A stretch of DNA of 64,000 nt, from contig OX419761.1 in NCBI GenBank assembly GCA_948567375.1, positions 47,308,501-47,372,500 of the forward strand, read 5' to 3'. The notes below the pieces were generated by a model that was given only the letters and a program-made list of their open reading frames with translations, ran no database searches and was not told the origin of the DNA. The position numbers and the translations under genes are program-made. Origin of the DNA: Lunularia cruciata (Eukaryota; Streptophyta; Marchantiopsida; Lunulariales; Lunulariaceae). Positions 20,105-30,279 of this stretch are shown one piece after another; position 1 is the stretch's first letter, and each line of letters begins with the position of its first letter.

Positions 20105-21273
20105 ATGTAACTCTAACCGAGATAACTACACTAGGGGAAAGGGCAACCTGTAACCTGCCATCATAACATGCACTCTCACGATTTGCAGGTCATCACTTCC
20201 TGCCTCTCCGGAGAGAAACAAAGGTAGTCTGATCGGTCATCACTCCAGCCTCACCACTGAGAGCACACTAGAGCACCAACGCTCAAAAGTTAGGGCACCT
20301 CACACAAATGTGGTGCACAAACAGGAAGCAGAGAATGGAGGGAGTCCAATCACAAGAAATCTAAATGAAAACCCTCCATCTCATAACACAACACGGGACT
20401 GACTCTGCCATCATTTGGCATTGACATAAGAGGAGTTCGTATCTAAGTCCTAAGCTACCAAGATCACCAAGAATGGGATCAAACTGCCTCTCCTAGCCAA
20501 AGCTACATGTGTATAGATAACAGTGGCACAGTCACTATGACAACAAGTGAGGGTGGACCAATTGGCTAGAGCACCAGTCTAGGAACAAGAGATCTAGGGA
20601 TCAAACCCTATTGCGCACAATCTAGCAGGAAAGGCAGATTTTGCCAACCAATGACCAAGATTTACTCTAAACTAGCTAGCCTCACGCCAGCAAGTTGGCT
20701 TGCTGGCCCTTCTAGGCCTTTGTAGCCTCTCATAGCCCACCGCCCTATGCCTCAAAGCCTCCTGCAAAAATCCTCCAAACTAGCGAAACTCCTCCAAATC
20801 TGGCCAAATAGCAAAAATTCCTCCAATTCTGGCCAAAATCTGACGTAAAATCTAACGTAAAATCTGACCTAAACCCTAAAGATGGTTGTCCGCCAAATCC
20901 CTCGCTAACTTTCCACTCGAGTCAAATTGACAAAACGAGTTTTTCCAAATCACAATTTCATGAGAAGAGCTTCCCAACTCCACCTTCAATTTGACTTTCT
21001 GAGCTCAACTCGTAGCAAATTGGTACTGCCTTCACCTCTTGAGCTCAAAATCACAACATTGCTCAAGAATTGCTCCTTCTTTGCTCAAAATTTGGCCAGT
21101 GCTTCCGCACACCATCCGCCTAACTGCCAAATCTACATCAACTGAACAAGCTTCTATACACTAGGGAAACACTGAACTTGAATTGAGCTACCAACGATCC
21201 ACTGAGCTTGGAGATACTACCAACACTCATAGGTCTTGCACCCGATTTCCCCCTGACCTCACTTCTCTGATGA
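20105..21273 (-). other. C1 5' leader, no gene
   Basis: This 1.17-kb non-coding stretch between A1 and gag contains no convincing frame. A possible initiator-Met-like PBS immediately follows A1 (TCATCAGAG at about 21265-21273, minus), sharing ATCAGAG with the consensus; a second weaker candidate lies near 20405. It contains a tRNA-like segment on the plus strand and several AAATCTGAC/TCTAACGT-type near repeats at 20820-20880. Confidence 0.65.
20552..20617 (+). other. tRNA-like (SINE-head-like) segment in C1 leader
   Basis: On the plus strand TTGGCTAGAGCACC resembles a Pol III box A and GGGATCAAACCCT a box B, about 24 bases apart. The C3 equivalent (44444-44508) has a canonical box B, GGTTCAAACC. 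No full cloverleaf is evident. It is antisense to the retrotransposon and shared by all three C copies. Confidence 0.45.
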
Positions 21274-21721
21274 AATCAGATTGCTTACCACTCTCAACTC
21301 AACTCAACTCAGATCAATACTTGATTTGTCACTCTATAAACTGCCAACAACTGGGCACTTATTATAGTCAAACCACACCCACTCAAGCATAGAGAATCCA
21401 GGTGACGCTCACCGGCCTCTGTCCACCATAGCCAGGAACTCGAAGGCTCAACATCAAAGAAGTGAGCTCTCTGGAGCTCACTTCAAAACTATACCCCCTG
21501 GACTTGAGCTAGCTCTAAAACCCTAACGGTCCTGCTGACGGCACACTCTACAGTGCAAATGGTGCAAAGTGATGGTGGGCTCCACCGTGAAGTCAGTACC
21601 CTAAACACGAAATCTAACCGTCAAAAAGTAGTCTTTGAGAAATTGCTAGAATAACTCTAACTACCATCACTGGAACTCCAGTGTCCGAGCATCTAGATGC
21701 GGAACTACAAATGGCGTGACA
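21274..21721 (-). repeat. C1 repeat A1, 448 bp, the 5' end of the element
   Basis: In element orientation it begins TGTCACGCCATTTG at 21721 and ends ATCTGATT at 21274, followed by leader instead of repeat B. It is matched by A2 copies at 12457-12895 and 28252-28708. The outer end is fixed by the TTAT duplication. Confidence 0.85.
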
Positions 21722-21725
21722 TTAT
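21722..21725 (+). repeat. Target site duplication of C1, right copy (TTAT)
   Basis: Pairs with 12346-12349. C2 sequence continues after it with CTCGGTTAGAG. Confidence 0.85.
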
Positions 21726-21772
21726 CTCGGTTAGAGTTACATTAGTGGGTGGTGCTTAGTTAGTATTGGCAC

Positions 21773-23925
21773 TTGGTGGTGTTGGCACGTGGTGGTGTTG
21801 GCACGTGGTGGGGTACTTGCGGTTGCGACTTGCGGTTGCAGTTGGTGGTTCGGGTTTGCTGTTGTGGTTACTTTGTCACGACGGAGTTCTTTGGAGATTC
21901 CAAAGGAGTTAGCCTTGCAGTACGCAGTGGGTTTACTCAGAGTGGTGCTCGGTATCAGCATGTATCTCACGTCCCAATGAGGGAGGAGATTGACTCTAAG
22001 TTGGAGTTTGACACAGGAGCTGATTCAGTTGAGAGTGCACTTGGTGTGTCTGCACCGTTGTTGTGGGAGATGGACGAGATTTATGGGGCCTCCAAAGGCC
22101 CTAGGCATTACTCTGGTATAGTGGGTACCATTGAGTTGGATGACTTCATCCAAGAGTTAGACAGTTGGTATGATTTGCAACAGATGCGAAACCCGACTTT
22201 GTTCACACCCTTCATGGCATGGAAGGGGTTGTTTCAGCACTTGGAGGGTCCGCCAATGGATGACTACCATGAGTTCAGGAGAGCTCATTTGGAGGAGATT
22301 GAGTTATGGAGATAGTATTGGTCTCCACATTATGTCTCCATCACTTCAGGCTCGGTGGCCAGGAGTAGATCGGCTGTACCCACGAGTTCTAGCTCGAGTA
22401 GTGTTGGTGGAGCTAGTGGAGGTGCACTAGCTGGAGATAGTGCTAGTACAAGTGGAGGTACCGCTGCAGGAGGTGGTGTGGTACCGGGGTTTAACCCCAT
22501 GGTGGAGTTCTTTCTATGTTTGAGGCAGAACTACCAGGGAGTGCGGACTGACAAGCTGAGGAGCTTGCAGGAGTTCCAGCGAAAGGCTGCAAAGATCCTA
22601 CATGAGGCATACACTTGCATGAGGCGGCTGATCAGTTTCACTCATGGAGTTAATGAGGCCCAGGCAGTCCAATTTTGGTATGGGATACTCGATAGGGAGT
22701 TGCAACGTAGAGTTCGTGATGCTACGTTGTTGCAGGCTACTTCGCCCACTTTGGCAATAGTCTTTGGTTTGGTTGAGCGTATTGAGCTCAATATGGTGGA
22801 GGAGAGAGTGGTGACATCTGGATTTGGTAGGGAGACCTCATCCACAGCTGTGACTTCTTCTAGAGTGCAGCAAAGTGCACCACGCCCAATTGGTTTTTGA
22901 GGACAAGGTGGACAGCCCAGATCCTATGGAGCGAGTGGAAGGCCTAGTGGAGTTAGACGCTTACCCTCATTTTTGAGTCAGCAGCAGCCAGTGAGTGGTG
23001 GTGTTGCTTGTTGGACTTGTGGTGGACCTCACCATCGGAGAGAGTGTACTCAGGGCAGTGGACTTGATACCTCTGGTGCATCACAGCCAGCACAGAGGCA
23101 GTGTGAGCATTGCCACAAATTTCGTCACACTAGTGACCGGTGTTTTGACCTACACCCGGAGTTACAAAGTGGTAGGGCTGCTATGGCAGGTAGTAGAGGA
23201 GCTCCAGTTCATGGAGGACGAGGTGGTAGTAGAGGATCTACACCTAGTAGGAGTGCAATACCTGCCCTTACTTTTGACACAACTATGGCTACTCGGATTG
23301 AGCAGTTGGAGCAGAGATTGGCTAGTATGGCTATTGCTCAAAGGAGATCAGATTTGGGTGCTGAGGCTTCCACCTCATATGCTGGTGATAGAGATGCTTT
23401 GGACTTCATGTGCGGAGCAGCACAGGTGGATGCATCTGCAGTAGTGACTAGGAGTGCAGTACGTGCTCCAGAGCCTAGAGGAGCATCAATGGAGTTGGAC
23501 CCACAAAGAGGAGAGGTTGGAAGATAGGTCAGACTTCACCAGTCTTTCACGCTATCTGAGGCATTGCAGACGACAACTATGGTTCCTAGACATCCCAATG
23601 TAGGTGTGGTAGGTGGTGATGGAGTACATGATGGACTACCTACTAGTCAGCCACCTGCTACTATAGAGACTAAGTCTAGCATGATGTTGGGGGCGGCTCA
23701 GCTGATTATGCAGCGTCCTTTGTTTTTGGCCAGTGATATGTTTACATTGGGAGTTGACCCCGCCCCAGTATTCCGGTTGGCTGCCATGTTGTGTGAGAGT
23801 AGGGATGGTGTAGTTCCTACTACTAGAGCAAAGGTGGTTGGTAGTGGAGCTGACTTGGTTGAGGAGCATGGGATCCGTTCAGCGACCAGTGGTTTATGGC
23901 AGGCAGCAATGGCTAGACTGGGGGA
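21773..23925 (+). pseudogene. C2 gag
   Basis: One frame with stops at 22313-22315, 22898-22900 and 23525-23527. It holds an acidic N-terminal domain (DSKLEFDTGADSVESALG, TIELDDFIQELDSWYD), a Ser/Gly linker, a capsid-like core (MVEFFLCLRQNYQG, AQAVQFWYGILDRELQRRV), then two zinc-knuckle-like motifs, CWTCGGPHHRREC and CEHCHKFRHTSDRC, and a coiled-coil segment (IEQLEQRLASMAIAQRR). The start at 21773 is not certain; the first 40 residues are Gly/Val/Cys-rich and may be untranslated leader. Confidence 0.78.
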
Positions 23926-23929
23926 GTTG

Positions 23930-24345
23930 CCAGCTAGACCGGCTTTTGAGAGAGCGCGGTTTACACCTGGTGTTGTCCTATTGGATAACCAGAGGGGGAT
24001 TTTTTGTTTGGTGGGACCTTTAGGGAAGATCTATACACCACAAAGAGTCTTGTTAGAATCTAGTGCGCAGCCTTTTATGTTGGGGAAGGCTGCAGTTGTC
24101 GGTCTGGAGTTACGGAAGACCAATGTGGAGAGGTGTACATTTCAGATCCAGATATCTCTTGGTGGTGGTTTGACACAGTACATCACACGTGGAGAGCTTG
24201 TTGTCCAGGTTCAGCCTGGTCATCCAATTGATAGCTCGGTGGTGAGAGCTCAAGCTATTGCGACGATAGCTGAGTCATATGATGTGCTAGTTGGGGGAGC
24301 AATGTTATACCCCATGACTATTGGGAGGAGACAGCCTCTTATAGA
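23930..24345 (+). pseudogene. C2 aspartic protease, active site lost
   Basis: In frame with gag. The active-site loop reads VLLESSAQPFMLG: E-S-S in place of D-S-G, so it would be inactive. The rest (TRGELVVQVQPGHPIDSS, ESYDVLVGGAMLYPM) is well kept. The protease frame runs straight into a deletion junction at about 24345. Confidence 0.78.
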
Positions 24346-24600
24346 CCTGGACTTGTTTGGGACTCATAGTTACAGCAGTTGGTGGAGCCCAACGCTGATG
24401 AGAGAGAGCGGGCAATGGGTTTTCACATCAATATTACCGTTGTTCCAACAGTGTCAGAGGCATCCAGGCATCAGGTGTTAGGTCAGGCTATGGACTTGAA
24501 CTATTTGACTTGGATTGTGAGACTTGGCTTGGCAGAGCAGCGTAGAATGCGCTTGATAGGCATCACCACTCTGACACTTGTGAGCCCTGTGCCTATCGAG
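24346..24600 (+). pseudogene. C2 methyltransferase remnant (motifs IX and X only)
   Basis: Where C1 has a complete methyltransferase domain, C2 jumps from the protease tail (RRQPLIDLD) to the distal end (QLVEPNADERERAMGF, then VLGQAMDLNYLTWIV). Roughly 1.2 kb is missing, including motifs I to VIII. The junction shifts the frame. The remnant shows C2 once carried the domain. Confidence 0.8.
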
Positions 24601-25794
24601 ACAATTCAGGCACATGCTGGGGGCGGTGGACCGAGTGGACATGGTATTCTTGGGACACATCCTGTAGCTACTAGGGAGAGTGGTCTACTTGGAGTCCATC
24701 CAAGTGAGCGTGGACTACTTGGATTACACCCTTGGTCCACATGGGATGCAGCCAGAGGACGTGTGGAGCTTGTAGCCAGAGTGGAGAGAGTTTTTCACAC
24801 AGAGGTTGGGACCTCTAGTGGTTGGGAGCATGACACTATTGCTCCCAAGGGCCCAGTGTAGCAGTCAGTTAGTATGTCTTCCACTCCTACTACAGTTACA
24901 GAGGATACTTGGGAGCCAGATCTTGGACCCAAGCTTATTGGAGAGGAAAGACGGAGGGTTTGGAGGTTCTTGAGGAGTCGCACGAGTTGTTTTGCCTTCA
25001 GTATGAAGGATTTGGGTGCTCTGAAGGGACCTAGTATACGGATTGAGCTGACTAGCGACACACCAGTTTTCCGACGTCCTTATTGATATAGTGATATGGA
25101 GAGGACATTGATTCAGAGCCGGAGTAGTGACCTTTTTGAGGTTGGTTTGGTGGAGATTTCACATGGAGAGTATGCATCAGCGACAGTGATGCCAGCCAAG
25201 AAGGATATGCATGGCAACTATACAGATAGGTGGATGTGTGGAGATTTCCATCCTATCAACCAACAGACCAGGGCTGATCGGTATGCTATGCCTACACCGG
25301 AGGAGATTTTTGATGCAATTGGGCATGCAAAGGTCTTCAGTACTTTGGATCTTTGAGCGGGATATCATCAGTTGCCGATTAAGGAGGAGGATAAGTCCAA
25401 GACAGCATTTTGGGCTATTGATCCTCATGGCAAGGATGTGTTATATCAGTGGAGGTTCTTACCATTTGGGTTAAAGAACGCTCTTGTTGAGTTCCAGAGG
25501 GTCATGGATAGGATCCTAGCTGGATTGGATTTTGCTCGGTGCTATATTGATGACATTTTGGTTTATAGCACTATTGTGGAGGAGCATGAGAGACAGTTGT
25601 TGGAGGTGTTTGAGAGGTTGAGATCTCATGGCCTCAAATTACATCCTGGGAAGTGTAGGTTCTTCCACGAGCAGGTTGAGTATTTGGGTCACACTATCTA
25701 CCCCGGAGAACTTGGTGTTCAGTAGACCAAGGTGGAGGCTATTGCACGTATTCCTTGGCCTACGGATGTGAGCAGAGTGTGAGCATTCCTTGGG
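24601..25794 (+). pseudogene. C2 linker and reverse transcriptase
   Basis: The linker contains repeated GLLG-HP units (GILGTHP, GLLGVHP, GLLGLHP) of unknown role. RT then follows with MPAKKDMHGNYTDRWMCGDF, PEEIFDAIGHAKVFSTLDL, TGA at 25354-25356, LPIKEEDKSKTAFW, LPFGLKNALVEFQRVMDRI and an intact YIDD box. It ends with EYLGHTIYPGELGVQ and a TAG. A second TGA at 25780-25782 (before AFLG) is shared with C1. Confidence 0.88.
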
Positions 25795-26340
25795 TTGGCG
25801 AACTTCTATCGCCGCTATGTTAGAGGATTTAGTGCCATTGCCAAGGCCTTGACGAAGCTAACCAAGCTTACACAAGAGTGGTGTTGGGGAGATGAGCAGG
25901 AGAGAGCTTTTGTAGAGCTCAAGGAGAGGTTGACATCTGCTCTTATTTTGAGGAGACCAATCAAGGGACGACCATTTCAGGTTCACACTGATTGGAGTAT
26001 GTTGGGGCTTGGAACGGTGCTCACCCAGCATGATGATGAGGAGAAGGAGTTTGTGGTGGCCTATGCTAGTCGCTCCAACAATTCAGCGGAGGCAAAGTAT
26101 AGTTCATATGAGGGAGAGTGCTTGGCAGCAGTTTGGGCAGTAGCACATTTCCAATGTTACCTATTTGGTAACCCCTTCACTCTCATCACTGGTCATCAGC
26201 CGCTGAAGTGGTTGATAGAGTCCGACAAGCTTTCGGGGAAGCTTGCACAATGGGCTCTGATTTTATAGGAGTATGATTTCACGGTTGTTCACAGACCTGG
26301 AGTGGTGAACCGTGATGCAGATGGGTTGAGTAGAAACCCA
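25795..26340 (+). pseudogene. C2 RNase H
   Basis: ANFYRRYVRGFSAIAKAL leads into VHTDWSMLGLGTVLTQ, YASRSNNSAEAKYSSYEGECL and LFGNPFTLITGHQPLKWL, then EYDFTVVHRPGVVNRDADGLS. The usual DH in the last motif is GH here. One TAG at about 26266-26268 interrupts it. Confidence 0.87.
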
Positions 26341-26639
26341 TGTCCCAGCCAGCAAGATCAAACCGGAGCACGTTGGCATGGTGAGACAAATGAGGAGATG
26401 GTACCAAGTTGGCATGCATCGGCCTTTTTGTGTATATTTGTAGAGGCTTTGGTGGTATCTCTCTCAGCGCATACAGGAGGAGTTATTGAGGTCACAGATC
26501 CAAAGAGTGAAGATATTGGTACAGTTCAGCGAGACATTCATGATGATGTCTTAGTGATAGACTATCTTTGCATAGGTGTTCTGGATGGCACAGTTGGGGC
26601 CAAGGAGAGAGACCGTGTTCTTCAGCGAGCCAGACGGTT

Positions 26640-27600
26640 CAGATTGGAGGGTAGACATCTTTTGCGTGTATGGGAGGATGGTAGAGTGCAAGTAGTACCA
26701 CTTCCATCACAGAGACCACAATTGGTTTGTCATGCTCATGAGGAGCTAGGACATTTTGGAGTAAAGCGTACGTATAGCTTACTCCAGAGTCATTATTGGT
26801 AGGGCGGTATGTAGACCAAGGTACAGCAGTTTGTTGCAAGATGTGTGGTTTGTGACCGAGTTAGAGCATCATTCAATGCTCCTACGCCACAATTACTCCC
26901 ATTACCTATCATGGGATTGGGTTACCGTTGGAGTTTGGACTTTGCCGGACCTTTACCACTGACTGTGAGACATCATTGGTATGTTTTGGTGATGGTGGAG
27001 CACTTCTCCAAGTGGATTGAGTTGGTGGCACTTCCTGACAAGTCTAGTGAAGGGACAACTTAATCGTTCGTGGATCGAGTTCTTAGTCATTTTGGTGCAC
27101 CAGCTAAGGTTTTGACTGATCAGGGTACAGAGTTCTTGGGGGAATTTCAGGTCTTGTGTGACAAGGCTTTGATTGATCATTGTACTACATCCCGAGATCA
27201 CCCTAAGGTAGATGGCTTAGCAGAGAGAGTGGTTCAGACGGTGAAGAGAGGATTGCAAAAGTATGGTTTGCAGAGAGGCCACTTGGGAGATTGGGATCTC
27301 CAATTACCTTGGTTGGCCATGGGCTATCGGTTCAGCCGGCAAGCCTCCTTAGCATCCTTCTCTCCATACTTTCTACTCTATGGACAAGATCCAGATTTAC
27401 CTGCAGCCATTCATCAAGATGCTACCGTAGTTTTGGACTTAGATGACCCTGATGTATGAATGAGCGCATGTTCTCAACGGGCAGAGATCTTTCAGAGAGT
27501 GATGCCAATGGCCTTTGAGAACTTGGCAATTGCTCAGCATAGAGATACTTTACGCTATGCTACCATTCAAGGAGGAGGTTATAGACCTTCAATCCGTCGA
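26640..27600 (+). pseudogene. C2 integrase
   Basis: The zinc domain is HAHEELGHFGVKRTY with CVVC. Core residues: Asp 26938-26940 in WSLDFAGPL, Asp 27118-27120 in LTDQGTEF, and Glu 27223-27225 in GLAERVV, giving a D,D-34-E spacing. Stops at about 26800 (TAG), 27061-27063 (TAA) and 27457-27459 (TGA) break it; the first two and the last are sense codons in C1, so they arose after the copies separated. Confidence 0.87.
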
Positions 27601-27975
27601 TTTCATCCAAGCAACTTTGTATATCTACAGCAAACAGCATCAATGACACTTGATGTTTCTACAAGCCGCACTATCTTGAGAGTGCGTGAGGTTTTTCCAT
27701 CTAGAGTCCTTGTGTTAGAAGGACGTGATGGTGTTGTTTGGAAGGATCATGTGTGCAATTGTGCGCCATGCCACCTTCCAAACGTTGATGGTACTATGGA
27801 CCCAAGCTTGGCACTTGTACGTGCAGGCTTGAGGTGTATGTTATGTGGCTCTTTTGGTGGAGTTGCTACTATGTTGGTGTGTGATAGCTATTTGAGAGGA
27901 TGGCATATGGCATGTATGACTCCTCCCCTCACGGCGGTTGCTCAGGGACAGTGGTTATGTCCTAGATGTACTTGA
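27601..27975 (+). pseudogene. C2 integrase tail and PHD finger, one zinc ligand lost
   Basis: Collinear with the C1 PHD region and ending at the TGA 27973-27975. The finger starts at the Cys codon 27835-27837 (CMLCGS) and ends CPRCT. The fourth Cys of the C4HC3 set is Tyr (codon 27889-27891, CDSY), so the fold should be lost. The preceding CAPC motif is not part of the finger. Confidence 0.83.
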
Positions 27976-28144
27976 CCTATAGCTAGTTCATTCTTTATAT
28001 GGTATAGATTGCAGACAAGCGATTAACGATAGGGCTCCATAGCACCCGGCCTCCTGATCTTTGCCCATTAGAGGGTATACCATATACTTAGAGTAGATGG
28101 CTATCTGGAGTTAGAGGGACCTAACCGCCAACTAGGGAGGTGAT

Positions 28145-28249
28145 TATGGCACTTTAGAGTCTATGTATGACTTATGTGTGAGTTGTGCTTCTATAGTGTA
28201 TGATGTTGACAATGATGTATGTTGTGTAGCAATGTAAATACGCACGACA
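28145..28249 (+). repeat. C2 repeat B1, 105 bp
   Basis: Follows the purine-rich tract AGGGAGGTGAT; begins TATGGCAC (TGTGGCAC in other copies) and ends CGCACGACA. A 2-base spacer AT separates it from A2. Confidence 0.85.
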
Positions 28250-28251
28250 AT

Positions 28252-28708
28252 TGTCACGCCATTTGTAGTTCCGCATCTAGATGCTCAGACATTGGAGTTC
28301 CAATGATAGTAGTTAGAGTTATTCTAGCAGTTTCTCAAAGACTACTTTCTGATGGTTAGATTTCATGTTTAGGGTACTGACTGACTTCACGGTGAGGCCC
28401 ACCATCACTTTGCACCATTCACACCGTTGAGTGTACCGTCAGCGGGACCGTTAGGGTTTTAGTGCTAGCTCAAGTCCAGGGGGTATAGTTTTGAAGTGAG
28501 CTCCAGAGAGCTCACTTCTCTGATGTTGAGCCTTTGAGTTCCTGACTATGGTGGACAGAGGCCGGCGAGCGTCACCTGGATTCTCTATGCTTGAGTGGGT
28601 GTGGCTTGACTGTAATCAATGCCCAATTGTTGGCAATTTATAGAGTGACAGATCAAGTACTGATCTGAGTTGAGTTGAGTTGAGTTGAGAGTGGTAAGTA
28701 ATCTGATT
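28252..28708 (+). repeat. C2 repeat A2
   Basis: Begins TGTCACGCCATTTG and ends ATCTGATT, matching 12457-12895 and 21274-21721 in reverse orientation. It includes the (GAGTT)n run at about 28671-28690. Confidence 0.85.
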
Positions 28709-28710
28709 AT

Positions 28711-28800
28711 TGTGGCACTTTAGAGTCTATGTATGACTTATGTGTGAGTTGTGCTTCTATAGTGTATGATGTTGACAGCGATGTATGTTGTGTAGCAATG
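28711..28800 (+). repeat. C2 repeat B2, truncated to 90 bp
   Basis: Starts TGTGGCACTTTAGAG two bases after A2 and stops after GTAGCAATG, lacking the last 15 bp present in other B repeats. Sequence of copia element E begins directly at 28801. Confidence 0.8.
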
Positions 28801-30130
28801 TGGAATAAGCAATAGGAGAAGTAGCAATCACCATAGATGGTAACCTTGATGACTTTAGGAGCAGAAAAGCATAGTTCTATCAACACATGACAAAGCCACA
28901 AAGCCTCTTTTACAGGCAAAGATTATGAAATATACTTGCTTTTAGTTGAAGAGGTGGCATTGACTGATTGTTTCCTCAACTTCCATGATATAGGAGTACT
29001 TGCCAGTTTGAACAAGTATCCACTAGTACTTTTTCAATCGTGTTGATGATCAACATAAGAAGCATCCAAGTATCCCATGAAACCAAGTGAATGGACCTCA
29101 AGGCCAACAAATGGTGGATAATGGACCAAAGACCCATGTAGACAATCCACACCAAGTACTTGTAGACCCTCTTGATGCCATTGTCATGCTCAACAGATGG
29201 GTTCTTTGCAGACCATCAAAGTTTACCAGAAGGCTCAAAAATTCCATGTCTGGACCAAGTTCCAATGTACATTGTAGAGCCAAAAATTGCCTGAAAGAGT
29301 TGGTACTCATCTTCAATCGCAATAGCAAGATTTGGTACTAGTGTTGTAATATCAACAATAGGAGAAGTAGTAGCTCTACCATCCTCCATATGGTACTTCT
29401 TCAAAATCTTTTTGATATACCTATGTTGGATGATGTAGAGCTTCCTCTCAGAACAAATGCAAGAAATAGCCATACCAAGGTAGTCTGTTAGCTCTCCCAT
29501 GTCATGGATCTGAAATTTTGCTACAAAAGCCCTTCACATCTTGGATTCAAGCAAGACTAGATGAGACAATAATAATGTCATCAACATAGATCACCAAAAG
29601 GTTACCTTGATTAACTTGGAGAACACATGGATCAAAGGCAATGAGAAGAAGCCATGCTTTTAAAGATAAGTCACCAAGGTGGTGTACCATAGAAGATTTG
29701 TATGTTTCAGCCCATACAATGCTTGTTGAAGTTCCCATACACAAAGCATCCCATCCATATCACGGGTCTCATATCCTATAGGAGGACAAATATAGATAGG
29801 GATGTTGGTCTCATCAATGAGGCTATTGTCATTATATCTATATCATGTGCTTCTAAATCATAAATTGATATGAATGCCATAATAATCCTCCATGTCTATG
29901 GCTTCACCACTTGAGCAAACATCAATTAGCAATCAGTTCCAATGTGTTGCTTATCTCCTCTTGTCACAAATCTAGCTTTGTATAAGCCTATCTTTTTGAT
30001 ATCATAACCCATTTAGAAGGTATGAGATGTGCCTCAAGATGCAATTTCACCAACTTTGCAACTTCTAGCTTCTATAGTTAGGCAAGCTCAATAGCTTCTG
30101 CCTCTTTCACTTATTAGCATCAGTTTGTTG
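28801..30130 (-). pseudogene. Element E reverse transcriptase and RNase H remnant
   Basis: In element direction: a region equivalent to KAR.V.RG (about 30100), YICPPIGYE and ELQQALYGLKH (about 29830-29720), LLVIYVDDIIIVSSS (the YVDD catalytic box, about 29560), GELTDYLGMAISC (29500), RYIKKILKKYHMEDG and a weak RNase H trace (EALWLCHVLIEL, 28919-28860). All are hallmark copia RT motifs. Many stops and shifts. Confidence 0.82.
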
Positions 30131-30279
30131 CATTAGTTCCTTATGTATACATTCACATTCATCATTCTTTTGTGAACATGTAACTAAGTTGTATATTAAT
30201 GTTGGTGGGATACTTGCAAGGAGATTGATATTTGGATCAAGTTGTGAAGGAGAACCCCATTGTTAGCATGATTTGAACC

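Larger units (their letters stand above)
12350..21721 (-). mobile_element. Element C1: gag-PR-DNMT-RT-RH-IN-PHD retrotransposon with split direct repeats
   Basis: A 9372-bp minus-strand element inserted in C2. In element orientation it runs A1 (21721-21274), leader, gag, protease, cytosine methyltransferase, RT, RNase H, integrase, PHD, B1 (13002-12898), A2 (12895-12457), B2 (12454-12350). Termini are TGTCA at the 5' end and TGACA at the 3' end, with a 4-bp TTAT duplication outside. There is thus no conventional LTR pair: A occurs at the 5' end, and B-A-B at the 3' end. It is the best-preserved copy for the methyltransferase and PHD finger but carries many stops. C2 and C3 have the same architecture. 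Confidence 0.88.
11724..28800 (+). mobile_element. Element C2: Ty3/gypsy element of family C, plus strand, interrupted
   Basis: Pieces inside the window: leader 11724-12349, then C1 inserted (12350-21721), then gag to PHD 21722-28144, then B1-A2-B2 ending at 28800. The leader fragment ends AGTGTAGTTAT and the internal part resumes TTATCTCGG; the uninterrupted equivalent in C1 (minus strand near 20115) reads AGTGTAGTTATCTCGG, proving they are one element. Its A1 repeat and first leader part must lie left of element B, outside the window. C2 has lost most of its methyltransferase by deletion and 15 bp of B2 at the 3' tip. It lies inside copia element E. Confidence 0.88.

Noticed and set aside
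20105-21721. A1 plus leader taken as one conventional 1.3-kb 5' LTR ending before the PBS-like site near 20405
   Set aside because: The 3' end carries only A flanked by B and no copy of the leader in any of the three elements, so the leader is not repeated and cannot be part of an LTR as observed.
23636-23869. Minus-strand frames within C2 gag and pol (several of 60-90 codons)
   Set aside because: Shadows of the plus-strand polyprotein; no motif.
27700-27975. The Cys-rich end of family C as an ordinary CCHC nucleocapsid knuckle
   Set aside because: The ligand order is C4HC3 with WH-x-x-C and a closing W..CP.C, which is PHD-like, and it lies after the integrase.
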